This document shows positions 26,209 to 34,362 of a stretch of DNA of 64,000 nucleotides, piece after piece. The position numbers were made by a program, and so were the translations under genes. Position 1 is the first letter of the stretch, and every line of letters starts with the position of its first letter. The notes below the pieces were generated by a model. The model had not been told where the DNA came from, made no database searches, and saw nothing but the letters and a program-made list of their open reading frames with translations. Source of the DNA: an uncultured Aquimarina sp. (GTDB taxonomy: Bacteria > Bacteroidota > Bacteroidia > Flavobacteriales > Flavobacteriaceae); assembly GCA_947492105.1 (NCBI GenBank), contig CANLMN010000001.1, positions 400,403 to 464,402 on the forward strand, given 5' to 3'.

Positions 26209-28236
26209 ATGGAAAATCCATTAAAAAGATCATTTGATACAGCTCCTTTTTCTCAGCTAGACACTACTCATTTTTTACCTGCTATTAAAGAAGCTATTAC
26301 TATTGCAAAAAAAGAAATCGACGCTATTGCAACAGCCGCTCAAGCTCCAACCTTTGAAAACACCATTGAAGCACTCGATTATACAGGAGAGCAATTAGAT
26401 GCTGTAACCAGTATCTTCTTTAACCTAAATAGTGCCGAGACCAACGAAGAAATACAAAAGATCGCTCAAGAGTTGTCACCACTACTCTCAGAATTCCGCA
26501 ATGACATTGCACTCAACACCACTTTATTTGCGCGCATCGAGGCTGTATATCAGCAACAAAAAGAGCTCACTCTAACGCCTGAGCAAGCAACACTGTTGGA
26601 CAAAAAATACAAATCTTTTGCTCGGAATGGTGCGAATCTCCCCGAAGAGCAACAATCACAGCTACGAAGCATAGACAAAGAACTTTCTACGCTTACACTC
26701 AAGTTTGGTGAAAATGTGCTCGCAGAGACAAATAAATTTGAAATGCATCTTACAGAAGTTCGGGATCTTGATGGTCTTCCGGAAGGAGCCAAAGAAGCTG
26801 CAAAGGCATTGGCTACTGCAAAAGAAAAAGAAGGTTGGTTGATCACTCTGGATTATCCTAGCTATATTCCATTTATGAAATATGCTACCAATAGAGCGTT
26901 GCGAAAAAAACTAGCGCTTGCCTTTGGCGCTCGTGCTTTTCATAAAGATGCGTTGGATAATCAAAAACACATCTTGCGTATCACAAAATTACGTTATGAT
27001 CGTGCAAAACTTCTGGGATACGAGTCTCATGCTCATTTTGTACTAGAAGAACGTATGGCAGAAACACCCCAAAAAGTGATTTCATTTTTGGAAGAATTAC
27101 TTGACAAAGCCAAACCTGCAGCCTTGAAAGAGTTCCAGGAATTAGAGACATTTGCAAAAAATCTTGATGGCATCGATCAATTGCAAAAATGGGACAGCGC
27201 CTACTATACCGAAAAACTAAAACAAGAGCGTTTTGAGCTCGATGACGAAGTCTTGAAACCTTATTTCAAGCTTGAAAATGTGATCCAAGGGGTTTTTGTG
27301 ATTGCTCAAAAGCTTTTTGGATTACATTTTTCCAAAAATCAAACCGCAGACACCTATCATGATGAAGTAATGGTATATGACGTTACAGACTCCAACGGAG
27401 AAGCAGTAGCATTATTCTATGCTGATTTTCATCCAAGATCTGGAAAAAGAGGTGGTGCTTGGATGACTTCTTACAGGCCTCAAAAACGCAAAAATGGCAT
27501 TAATGAGAGACCACAGGTTTCCATTGTTTGTAATTTTACAAAACCCACTCCTAGCAAACCCTCTTTACTAACCTTTAATGAGGTTACTACCCTTTTTCAT
27601 GAATTTGGACATGCCTTGCATGGGATGTTAGCCGATACTACATACCCTTCACTATCCGGAACTAGCGTTTATTGGGATTTTGTAGAACTCCCTAGTCAAA
27701 TTTTTGAAAACTGGTGTTATGAAAAAGAAGCATTAGCGCTGTTTGCTACACACTATAAAACGGGTGAAGTTATCCCCATGGAGTTGGTAGAGAAAATTAA
27801 AGACTCAGCTACTTTTCAGGAAGGCATCGCTACATTGCGTCAAATAAGCTTTGGATTACTAGATATGGCATGGCATGCCACAGACCCAAGTACAATCGCA
27901 GACGTAAAAGCATACGAAAAAACTGTATTTGAAAAAACCTCTTTGTATCCAGATGTTGCAGAAAACTGTATGAGTACTTCTTTTTCTCATATCTTTCAAG
28001 GAGGGTATTCTGCAGGATATTATTCATATAAATGGGCAGAGGTATTAGATGCCGATGCTTTTGAATATTTTAAGGAACAAGGTGTTTTTGATCAAGAAGT
28101 TGCGCAAAAATTTGCTACACATATACTTTCCAAAGGAGGTACAGAACATCCTATGACACTATATAAACGTTTCCGCGGAAAAGCTCCAAAACCAGAAGCA
28201 TTACTCAAACGTGCGGGGCTACTGCCAGAAGCCTAG
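26209..28236 (+). CDS. M3-family metallopeptidase (peptidyl-dipeptidase Dcp / oligopeptidase A type)
   Basis: This 675-residue zinc peptidase degrades short peptides. The catalytic HEFGH lies at 464-468, with the third ligand Glu493 in VELPSQIFENW, the canonical M3 arrangement. It has the usual N-terminal helical part (TIEALDYTGEQLDAV) and late blocks YYSYKWAEVLDADAF and GGTEHPMTLYKRFRGKAPKPEALLKRAGL. No signal peptide is seen, so it is cytoplasmic, whereas many Bacteroidota relatives are exported. It stands alone downstream of purKE and ends at a shared bidirectional terminator. Confidence 0.94.
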   Translation: MENPLKRSFDTAPFSQLDTTHFLPAIKEAITIAKKEIDAIATAAQAPTFENTIEALDYTGEQLDAVTSIFFNLNSAETNEEIQKIAQELSPLLSEFRNDIALNTTLFARIEAVYQQQKELTLTPEQATLLDKKYKSFARNGANLPEEQQSQLRSIDKELSTLTLKFGENVLAETNKFEMHLTEVRDLDGLPEGAKEAAKALATAKEKEGWLITLDYPSYIPFMKYATNRALRKKLALAFGARAFHKDALDNQKHILRITKLRYDRAKLLGYESHAHFVLEERMAETPQKVISFLEELLDKAKPAALKEFQELETFAKNLDGIDQLQKWDSAYYTEKLKQERFELDDEVLKPYFKLENVIQGVFVIAQKLFGLHFSKNQTADTYHDEVMVYDVTDSNGEAVALFYADFHPRSGKRGGAWMTSYRPQKRKNGINERPQVSIVCNFTKPTPSKPSLLTFNEVTTLFHEFGHALHGMLADTTYPSLSGTSVYWDFVELPSQIFENWCYEKEALALFATHYKTGEVIPMELVEKIKDSATFQEGIATLRQISFGLLDMAWHATDPSTIADVKAYEKTVFEKTSLYPDVAENCMSTSFSHIFQGGYSAGYYSYKWAEVLDADAFEYFKEQGVFDQEVAQKFATHILSKGGTEHPMTLYKRFRGKAPKPEALLKRAGLLPEA

Positions 28237-28293
28237 CAACTGATAGCTTTGAATTCTTTGCAAAGAGTCCAAACAGCAATCACAAAAAAAGCA

Positions 28294-28327
28294 AAGCGGA
28301 TGTTATACCATATGATAACATCCGCTT
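28294..28327. terminator. Bidirectional terminator between convergent peptidase genes
   Basis: A 13-base perfect stem AAGCGGATGTTAT/ATAACATCCGCTT with a short loop, A-rich on both sides, lies between the M3 gene (+) and the M28 gene (-). Confidence 0.85.
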
Positions 28328-28387
28328 CAAAAAAAAATCATTCAGGCACAAAAGTCCCTTGATTATTCCTTTGTATTCTAAGGGGTT

Positions 28388-30205
28388 TTATTTCTTTATA
28401 AAACTTTTGTTGAGTATTCCACTATCTGTATATAGACGAACAAAATAAACTCCCGCTGCATAACTGGTCAAATCCAGTTTTACTTCATTTGAGGTCATCA
28501 TAATTTCTTGTACTATATTCCCTTTTATATCAATAAGCAGTAAGTTGGGCTTGGATATAGTTTTTCCCACCTGTACTGTAATTATATGATCCACCACCGG
28601 ATTTGGATAAAGTTTGAAACCAGCATTATCTTCTATCAAATTATTGAGCAAATTATCACTTCTGTTGGCGGTTGTAGTTCCGCAAGCTCCAATATTATCC
28701 CAAGTAGCATCAGCTTTGCGCTCAAACAAGTTTCCTTGAAACGTTACCTTATCTCCTACACTATATTGGTTCGCTTCATTAAAAGAAACCACACCTGCAC
28801 AAATATCCAATACCTCTGGTTGAGCGAGCGTTCCACAAGAACCAACATTCTCCCAGTTGAATACTCTACGTATGTACAAATCTCCTCTAAAAGTGACTTT
28901 ATCTCCTGTATTATATACGACTGAGCTATTATACGGAGCAACACCATCACAAATGTCCGTACCACCACCTGTATCTGTCGTAGTGCCGTTACCTATTTCT
29001 ATCATATACTCTAATCCTAATTTTGCAAATTTTGCTGCATGTGTAGCATTTGCAGTCGGGAATGCTGCCGAAGTATCTCGTGCCGTATGTATATTGGGGT
29101 TACTTTGACGAAAGCTCGCTTCTGACGGAAAAGAAACATCATATCCTTGCTGTGACCAACTAAAATGATCCGAACACCCATAGTTACATACCGAAGTACT
29201 ATAAGTAAACTGGTGTGTACCCGAGGCATTATACGTATCCATTAACTCAAACAAAAAGTTATTCAATGTGGTACTTGTATAGGTGTCATTATAAATAAAA
29301 ACATCATTTGCAGACCCCTTATAGTTTGTCATATCAAATTGTAAATAACTCACTACATTTACATTACGACTTTTGTAATCTTCGGCAATCTCATTAGAAC
29401 CACGAAGTCCTACCTCTTCTGCGCCATAAGCCATGAACTCTATAGTTCGTTTTGGTTTAAAATCCATAGCCATTAACACCCTTGCAATCTCTGTAATGGT
29501 TGCAATACCTGATGCATTATCATCTGCTCCCGGAGCATTTGTTGTTGTACTACCACTTGCAGTAGAATCTATATGTCCACCCATGATGACAAAATCATCT
29601 GGTTTTTCCGATCCTCTGACCGTCATGACAACCGATGGCATTCCTGTACTTGTATGCTCTACTAGACGTACCGAAACGTCCGTACGACCATTGGCCAATT
29701 GTTCCCATTTTTTCTTTGTATCTACCACAGCTTGTCGTGCCAATGCTGTCGTATGATAGCGAGTTCCGTAATTTTCTAATTCTACAATTTGATTGGCTAT
29801 ATTTAAATTATTCACCAAATCCAACGCCTGACTCACCAGTTCTCCTTGCGTGATTGTATACTTATCAGCACGTTTAGCCTTTGCTCTTTTGCGATTAGCT
29901 ACAGCACTAATAGCCTTCATAGCGCGCTGTTCTGAGGGCATGTAGACATAACCTGGACCATGAACTGGCACCGTATGATGCACCTCTTCTGCTCCTTTTT
30001 CTGTTAACATAACCGCACTGGACTGCCCTATAGTTGCTAATACTTTGATTTCTGTTGGATACTTCTCAGATAGCAGAGATGCATTACTTGCATCCATTGT
30101 GGCATAAATGGAAGAGTTCGTAGCAGAAAAAGATTGGGCAGATACGGCACTAGAAAATCCTGATAACGCCAAAAGCGTTATCCCTAAAATGGTATTTTTC
30201 ATCAT
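28388..30205 (-). CDS. Secreted M28-family metallopeptidase with two CBM5/12-like modules and T9SS sorting domain
   Basis: This 605-residue exported aminopeptidase-like enzyme has a Sec signal peptide ending SAVSAQ. The M28 catalytic domain carries the dinuclear zinc ligands in GGHIDS (His), ADDNASG (Asp), AYGAEEVGLRGS (Glu-Glu), QFDMTNYKG (Asp) and NIHTARDT (His). After a Gly/Thr linker come two short repeats of the chitin-binding CBM5/12 pattern (YNTGDKVTFRGDLY... and YSVGDKVTFQGNLFE...), each with a conserved Cys-Trp layout (WENVGSCG, WDNIGACG). The last ~75 residues are a T9SS type A sorting domain (LYPNPVVDH, GVYFVRLYT...KSFIKK). The enzyme is therefore secreted through T9SS and probably tethered to polysaccharide-containing material. 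It is monocistronic. Confidence 0.93.
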   Translation of the reverse strand: MMKNTILGITLLALSGFSSAVSAQSFSATNSSIYATMDASNASLLSEKYPTEIKVLATIGQSSAVMLTEKGAEEVHHTVPVHGPGYVYMPSEQRAMKAISAVANRKRAKAKRADKYTITQGELVSQALDLVNNLNIANQIVELENYGTRYHTTALARQAVVDTKKKWEQLANGRTDVSVRLVEHTSTGMPSVVMTVRGSEKPDDFVIMGGHIDSTASGSTTTNAPGADDNASGIATITEIARVLMAMDFKPKRTIEFMAYGAEEVGLRGSNEIAEDYKSRNVNVVSYLQFDMTNYKGSANDVFIYNDTYTSTTLNNFLFELMDTYNASGTHQFTYSTSVCNYGCSDHFSWSQQGYDVSFPSEASFRQSNPNIHTARDTSAAFPTANATHAAKFAKLGLEYMIEIGNGTTTDTGGGTDICDGVAPYNSSVVYNTGDKVTFRGDLYIRRVFNWENVGSCGTLAQPEVLDICAGVVSFNEANQYSVGDKVTFQGNLFERKADATWDNIGACGTTTANRSDNLLNNLIEDNAGFKLYPNPVVDHIITVQVGKTISKPNLLLIDIKGNIVQEIMMTSNEVKLDLTSYAAGVYFVRLYTDSGILNKSFIKK

Positions 30206-30869
30206 TACTTAATTTGAGTTAGTTACTCTAATATCCATAAAAAAAACCTTCTCACATCATTCCCGTACACAATTAACATATGATTATTAATAAATTAATG
30301 CCCCAGATTTTATGAATTATCGTATAATTTGCTTTTTATACTCAGAACTCGCTTTGACTTTTTCTTTTCTGTAAAAAATGGATTAAATTACTCCATAGTT
30401 CGTTACTCTTCTCATCCTTTGCGCTACTATGAATTTCAAGAAGTGCCCTATTTCATCTCATTTTCCGTCCAAAACGAAAAATCAAGAAGAGTTCTACTAC
30501 AATCTAGACCTATAAATTCGTATTAACGACACAGTTACTTTTTTACACAAAACACTGCAATTATGTTGCACAGTCGTAGCTATGGAATATATGAACCATG
30601 TAATATGCGACACTCTACACCTAATTATTTGTATACATCAAAAACAAAACGATGACGGCTCAAAAAATTTGACGTTTGAACAAATAACAATGAGAAACAA
30701 TCGAGATAAAGCAAATTTTTAAAATCTCGATCTAATGCTACTACTTATAAAACATCTGACACCTATCATCTCAAAACAATTTACTAGAACAACGCTATCA
30801 TTTTTGATTATTTTTCTTGGATTTGATCACGCTCACTGATCCAGCATGCATTCTAAATTAAATTTTTTA
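30206..30869. other. Long intergenic region with only a repeat copy
   Basis: About 660 bases between divergent genes. Apart from repeat family 2 copy b (30563-30635), I see only short AT-rich open frames without family similarity and no RNA gene. Confidence 0.5.
30563..30635 (+). repeat. Dispersed repeat family 2, copy b
   Basis: The order TTGCACAGTCGTAGCTATGG, AATATATGAACCA, CACCTAATT parallels 63441-63510. It is more diverged than copies a and c. Confidence 0.5.
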
Positions 30870-30887
30870 TTTCAATAATTACTGAAA
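30870..30887. promoter_or_regulatory. Operator 1 for the GbsR/MarR-type regulator
   Basis: TTTCAATAATTACTGAAA is an inverted repeat with TTTCA/TGAAA outer arms. An identical 18-base copy occurs at 31481-31498 before the next operon. It lies about 16 bases before the -7 box, over the expected -33 region, so binding should block the regulator's own promoter. Confidence 0.75.
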
Positions 30888-30902
30888 GTTCGAAATATTG
30901 AA

Positions 30903-30910
30903 TATATTTG
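30903..30910 (+). promoter_or_regulatory. -7 box of the regulator gene; transcript probably leaderless
   Basis: TATATTTG matches TAnnTTTG exactly and ends only four bases before the ATG at 30915. The transcription start should fall at or within a few bases of the start codon. Confidence 0.6.
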
Positions 30911-30914
30911 TATT

Positions 30915-31418
30915 ATGGAATTACAAGAAGCAAAAGAAAAATTCATTTCTACTTGGGGCTCATTAGGGACACTATGGGGAATTAACAAAGCTATGGCGCA
31001 GATACATGCATTATTATGGATTTCTCCGGATCCATTATCCATGGAAGATATTATGGAAGAACTACATATCTCGAGAGGAAACACCAGCACCAACTTAAGA
31101 CAACTTATGGATTGGGGAATTGTATATAAAGAAAACAAAATTGGAGAACGCAAGGAGTATTTCGCTTCAGAAAAAGATGTACAAGAGCTCTCCAAACAAA
31201 TTGCCAAAGAACGTAGTCGAAGGGAAATTGAACCAACGATCAAAGTTCTAAAAGAAATATCACGAATCAAGGATGATGGAAGTCCACAAACCAAAGAGTT
31301 TATACAACAGACATCCGCACTATATGAGTTAGCAGATACCGCAAATACCATGTTGAACAAAGTTGTGAATCAGGAGCACAATTGGATTACCAAAACCCTG
31401 ATCAAATTGATCAAATAA
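30915..31418 (+). CDS. GbsR/MarR-family winged-helix transcriptional regulator
   Basis: This 167-residue cytoplasmic DNA-binding protein starts with KEKFISTWGSLGTLWGINKAMAQIHALLW. The winged helix follows with PLSMEDIMEELHISRGNTSTNLRQLMDWGIVYKE and the wing GERKEYFASEKD, then a C-terminal dimerisation helix. The pattern is that of the GbsR-type branch of MarR. Two identical operators flank the gene, one over its own promoter and one before the downstream operon, so it probably represses both itself and that operon in response to an unknown ligand. It ends at its own UUCG-loop terminator. Confidence 0.88.
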   Translation: MELQEAKEKFISTWGSLGTLWGINKAMAQIHALLWISPDPLSMEDIMEELHISRGNTSTNLRQLMDWGIVYKENKIGERKEYFASEKDVQELSKQIAKERSRREIEPTIKVLKEISRIKDDGSPQTKEFIQQTSALYELADTANTMLNKVVNQEHNWITKTLIKLIK

Positions 31419-31445
31419 AAAACGTCCTATCAATACTCATACTCC

Positions 31446-31470
31446 AAAAGGATTTCGATCCTTTTTCTTT
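31446..31470 (+). terminator. UUCG-loop terminator after the regulator gene
   Basis: The stem AAAAGGAT/ATCCTTTT closed by a TTCG tetraloop is followed by TCTTT. It separates the regulator transcript from the operon that starts at 31518. Confidence 0.8.
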
Positions 31471-31480
31471 CAATAATAAG

Positions 31481-31498
31481 TTTCAATAATTACTGAAA
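31481..31498. promoter_or_regulatory. Operator 2, identical to operator 1
   Basis: TTTCAATAATTACTGAAA ends 19 bases before the ATG at 31518. The identity with 30870-30887 over all 18 bases marks the controlled operon. Confidence 0.75.
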
Positions 31499-31517
31499 CT
31501 ACAGAATTAACAAAAAC

Positions 31518-31862
31518 ATGAATTTCAACATTCTTACATACTCCTTATTCCTTGCCATCAACACTTTGATTATCATTAAAATTGGTCATATCTGTCACAA
31601 AAACGGCAAAATATTTATAAGGGCTATCCTTTCCGAAAATAACAAACTGACATCCGAAATCAGTAAACTACTTCTGATGGGGTACTATTTGATCAACATT
31701 GGATATGTGGTCTTCATAACCCATAACTGGAAACCCCTCCATGCTATTATTCAAATTGTAGAGAGTATCGCTACAAAAACATCCATCATACTCTTTATTC
31801 TAGCTTTTCTGCACTACTTCAATATTTTTTGGATCAGTCATTACATCAAAAACTTTAAATAA
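31518..31862 (+). CDS. Small membrane protein, operon gene 1
   Basis: This 114-residue protein has three likely membrane segments: NILTYSLFLAINTLIIIKIG; the middle stretch LLLMGYYLINIGYVVFI; and SIILFILAFLHYFNIFWI. A short loop CHKNGKIFIRAILSE lies between the first two. It resembles the next gene product in layout (a KNGKIF loop after the first segment, and a GYYLINIGY block against GFYLLNLGW), so the two are probably paralogues or partners. No function is assigned. It is under the second operator. Confidence 0.7.
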   Translation: MNFNILTYSLFLAINTLIIIKIGHICHKNGKIFIRAILSENNKLTSEISKLLLMGYYLINIGYVVFITHNWKPLHAIIQIVESIATKTSIILFILAFLHYFNIFWISHYIKNFK

Positions 31863-31877
31863 TTTAATTATAAAACT

Positions 31878-32261
31878 ATGGAAACTTCAAAAATTTTAAT
31901 TGGATATCTTATCTATTTACCGATCACCATTCTCCTGACCTATTTTGTTTCTAGAACACTCTTCAAAAATGGCAAAATTTTTATGCTTGATATTTTCAAA
32001 GGCAAAGAAGGGATTGCAAATGCCACCAATCGTTTATTCGAAGTCGGTTTTTATTTACTCAATCTAGGCTGGGCACTATTAATCCTCAAATTTGAGGATA
32101 ATCAATTCAACAACACTTATCAAAATTTGATTGAAATACTAAGCGCCAAAATTGGTGGATTTTCGATGTATCTAGGAGCGATGTTATTCCTCAACGTGTT
32201 TTTATTCTTTAGAGGTAGAAAAAAAAGTACATCAACCATACAAGCAACAACAAACGCCTAA
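31878..32261 (+). CDS. Small membrane protein, operon gene 2
   Basis: This 127-residue protein has membrane segments near residues 6-24 (LIGYLIYLPITILLTYFVS), 48-70 (LFEVGFYLLNLGWALLIL) and 95-112 (GFSMYLGAMLFLNVFLFF). It has a short basic C-terminal tail. Like its neighbour it carries KNGKIFMLDIF after the first segment. It lies 15 bases after gene 1 and 4 bases before the methyltransferase, so it is tightly linked to both. No family with known function is recognised. Confidence 0.7.
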   Translation: METSKILIGYLIYLPITILLTYFVSRTLFKNGKIFMLDIFKGKEGIANATNRLFEVGFYLLNLGWALLILKFEDNQFNNTYQNLIEILSAKIGGFSMYLGAMLFLNVFLFFRGRKKSTSTIQATTNA

Positions 32262-32265
32262 TTCC

Positions 32266-33144
32266 ATGAAGACAATAACTTTAGCCCACCTCACAAAACT
32301 TCAGAAAACCACTAAGGAAAAAGTAACAGAATTTTATGATGAAGCCACAGAGGATTATGAATTTTGGAGCAAGGATTATAATATGCATTTTGGGTATTTT
32401 AAATTTTTAAAAACGAACCCTTTTCGTAGAGACTCCATGCTCAATGAAATGAATGCACAGGTTCTTGACAGACTACAACTCCAAAAAAAAGCAAATCTCA
32501 TTACAGATTTTGGATGTGGTATGGGAGGTAGTATGCGTTACGCATTAAAAAAAGACCCAAGCTTGTCCATCATTGGTCTAACGCTCTCTCCTTTTCAAGT
32601 ACAACAAGGGAATAAACTGCTTCAAAACCTTAATGGTATCATTACGAAACAAAACTATAACAATACTACAATCAAAAGCACTTCTATCGATGGTATTATT
32701 GCCATAGAAAGTCTATGTCATAATGGTCATCAAAGAAAGAGCTTAGAGGAAGCCTATCGTATCTTGAAACCAAAATCTCGGTTGGTAATTGCAGATGCCT
32801 TCTTAAAAAAAGAAGTTTCTCAACTCTGCTTAGGCACTAAGTTTTGCTATCAAAAACTATGTCATGGCTGGAGCTTAGAGCGATTAAGCACTATAAAATC
32901 AATGGAATACCATTTATCAACCATAGGATTTCGTAATATCAAAATCACCAATGTTTCCTTTCGAGTAGCGCCTTCGGTATTCCATGTACCTTTTGCTATC
33001 ACTGGATTTTTAGCACAAAAAGTGTTAAAACGCCAATCTATAAAACCTCAAAGCTGGAAAAATTTAATAGGCTCCTTCTTTGCATTATTATCTGGTTTAC
33101 ACCTCAGAAGTTTTGGATACTATATCATATCAGCAGAAAAATAG
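32266..33144 (+). CDS. SAM-dependent class I methyltransferase (tocopherol/sterol C-methyltransferase-like)
   Basis: This 292-residue methyltransferase has motif I DFGCGMGGS (from residue 82), LSIIGLTLSPFQVQQGN (the LTLSP block typical of small-molecule C-methyltransferases such as gamma-tocopherol and sterol types), IDGIIAIESLCHN and YRILKPKSRLVIADAFLKK. The C-terminal third is basic and partly hydrophobic (VPFAITGFLAQKVL), suggesting a membrane-associated lipid or isoprenoid substrate. It is part of the operon controlled by the GbsR-like operator, 4 bases after a membrane-protein gene and 24 before the SDR gene. The substrate is not known. Confidence 0.85.
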   Translation: MKTITLAHLTKLQKTTKEKVTEFYDEATEDYEFWSKDYNMHFGYFKFLKTNPFRRDSMLNEMNAQVLDRLQLQKKANLITDFGCGMGGSMRYALKKDPSLSIIGLTLSPFQVQQGNKLLQNLNGIITKQNYNNTTIKSTSIDGIIAIESLCHNGHQRKSLEEAYRILKPKSRLVIADAFLKKEVSQLCLGTKFCYQKLCHGWSLERLSTIKSMEYHLSTIGFRNIKITNVSFRVAPSVFHVPFAITGFLAQKVLKRQSIKPQSWKNLIGSFFALLSGLHLRSFGYYIISAEK

Positions 33145-33168
33145 TACTCATCGAAAAAACTTAAAAAA

Positions 33169-34146
33169 ATGAAAAAACTCATCATAGCAGCTGGAACAGG
33201 ATTTTTGGGTACTATCTTAATTGAATATTTCAAACCCAGAGTACAAAAAATTATTGTTTTAACTCGTAGCACACCAAAGAATACAAATGGTGTCCATTAT
33301 GTCCATTGGAATGCCAAGACACTAGGTCCTTGGGTATCCGAACTAGAACATGCGGATGTATTAATTAATATGACAGGCAGAACCGTCGACTGCAGATATA
33401 CATCAGTCAATAAAGAAGTAATCCTAAAATCGAGAATCGAATCTACTGTAGTCCTGAACAAAGCTATATTACAATCAAAAAATCCTCCAAAAATTTGGCT
33501 TAATTCTTCTACTGCTACAATTTATAAACATTCTCTTGACAAAGAAATGGACGAAACTTCTGGAGTGTACGGAACTGGATTTTCTGAAACTGTCGCCCAA
33601 AAATGGGAAACTGCTTTCTTTGACAACAAAACAGAAGGCGTCCGTAAGGTTGCACTAAGAACAGCTATTGTTTTAGGCAAAAATGGTGGTGCGTTGCAAC
33701 CAATGATCAATCTTACAAAATTTGGAATCGGTGGAAAACAAGGAAATGGAAATCAAAAATTTAGTTGGATACATGAATTAGATTTTGCAAGAAGCATAGC
33801 ATTTATCATTGCACACCCAAAGATCAAGGGTCCTGTAAACATTGTAGCTCCACAACCTACCACCAACGCACAATTAATGCAACATTTACAAAAAACACTG
33901 AACATCCAATTTGCACTTCCGATATCAAAGTTCCTGTTGAAAATAGGGGCTATAATTATACGTACCGAAACAGAATTAGTTCTCAAAAGCAGATATGTTG
34001 TCCCCAAAAAACTCTTAGATTACGGATACAAATTCACACACCCTCAACTACAACCTGCATTGACAGATCTCCTTTCAAAACACCTTGTACATGACGATCA
34101 CCAAACGACATTTGATTCTGAATGTGATAATAAAAAAAGTCTTTAA
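33169..34146 (+). CDS. TIGR01777-family NAD(P)-binding epimerase-like protein (SDR, DUF1731 C-terminus)
   Basis: This 325-residue extended SDR of the SulA/YfcH (TIGR01777) group has the N-terminal nucleotide loop AAGTGFLG (canonical GGTGFIG), then ADVLINMTGRTVDCRYT, WLNSSTATIYKHS, and VALRTAIVLGKNGGALQPM with KFSWIHELDFARSIAFI. The DUF1731 C-terminal domain follows (FALPISKFLLKIGAIIIRTETELVLKSRYVVPKKLLDYGYKF). Substrates of this family are undefined. It is the last gene of the regulator-controlled operon; its pairing with a methyltransferase suggests modification of a small lipid-like molecule. Confidence 0.9.
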   Translation: MKKLIIAAGTGFLGTILIEYFKPRVQKIIVLTRSTPKNTNGVHYVHWNAKTLGPWVSELEHADVLINMTGRTVDCRYTSVNKEVILKSRIESTVVLNKAILQSKNPPKIWLNSSTATIYKHSLDKEMDETSGVYGTGFSETVAQKWETAFFDNKTEGVRKVALRTAIVLGKNGGALQPMINLTKFGIGGKQGNGNQKFSWIHELDFARSIAFIIAHPKIKGPVNIVAPQPTTNAQLMQHLQKTLNIQFALPISKFLLKIGAIIIRTETELVLKSRYVVPKKLLDYGYKFTHPQLQPALTDLLSKHLVHDDHQTTFDSECDNKKSL

Positions 34147-34362
34147 TTCTATTCAGAACTTTGGGTTTTTATCAAAAACAAACTTCTAGAATTGATAAAA
34201 ACTATGCTCCCACCTAAGCACCGTGACAGAAATCTCCTCCAAGGTTGTTCTTAATAATTTGAGATCAATTAAAAAATCATTAATTTTAGAACCAGCATAA
34301 GAATAACTTTACCAAGTGGTTACGCACAGTTATTAATGACATTTGAAATTAAATTAAGAAAA

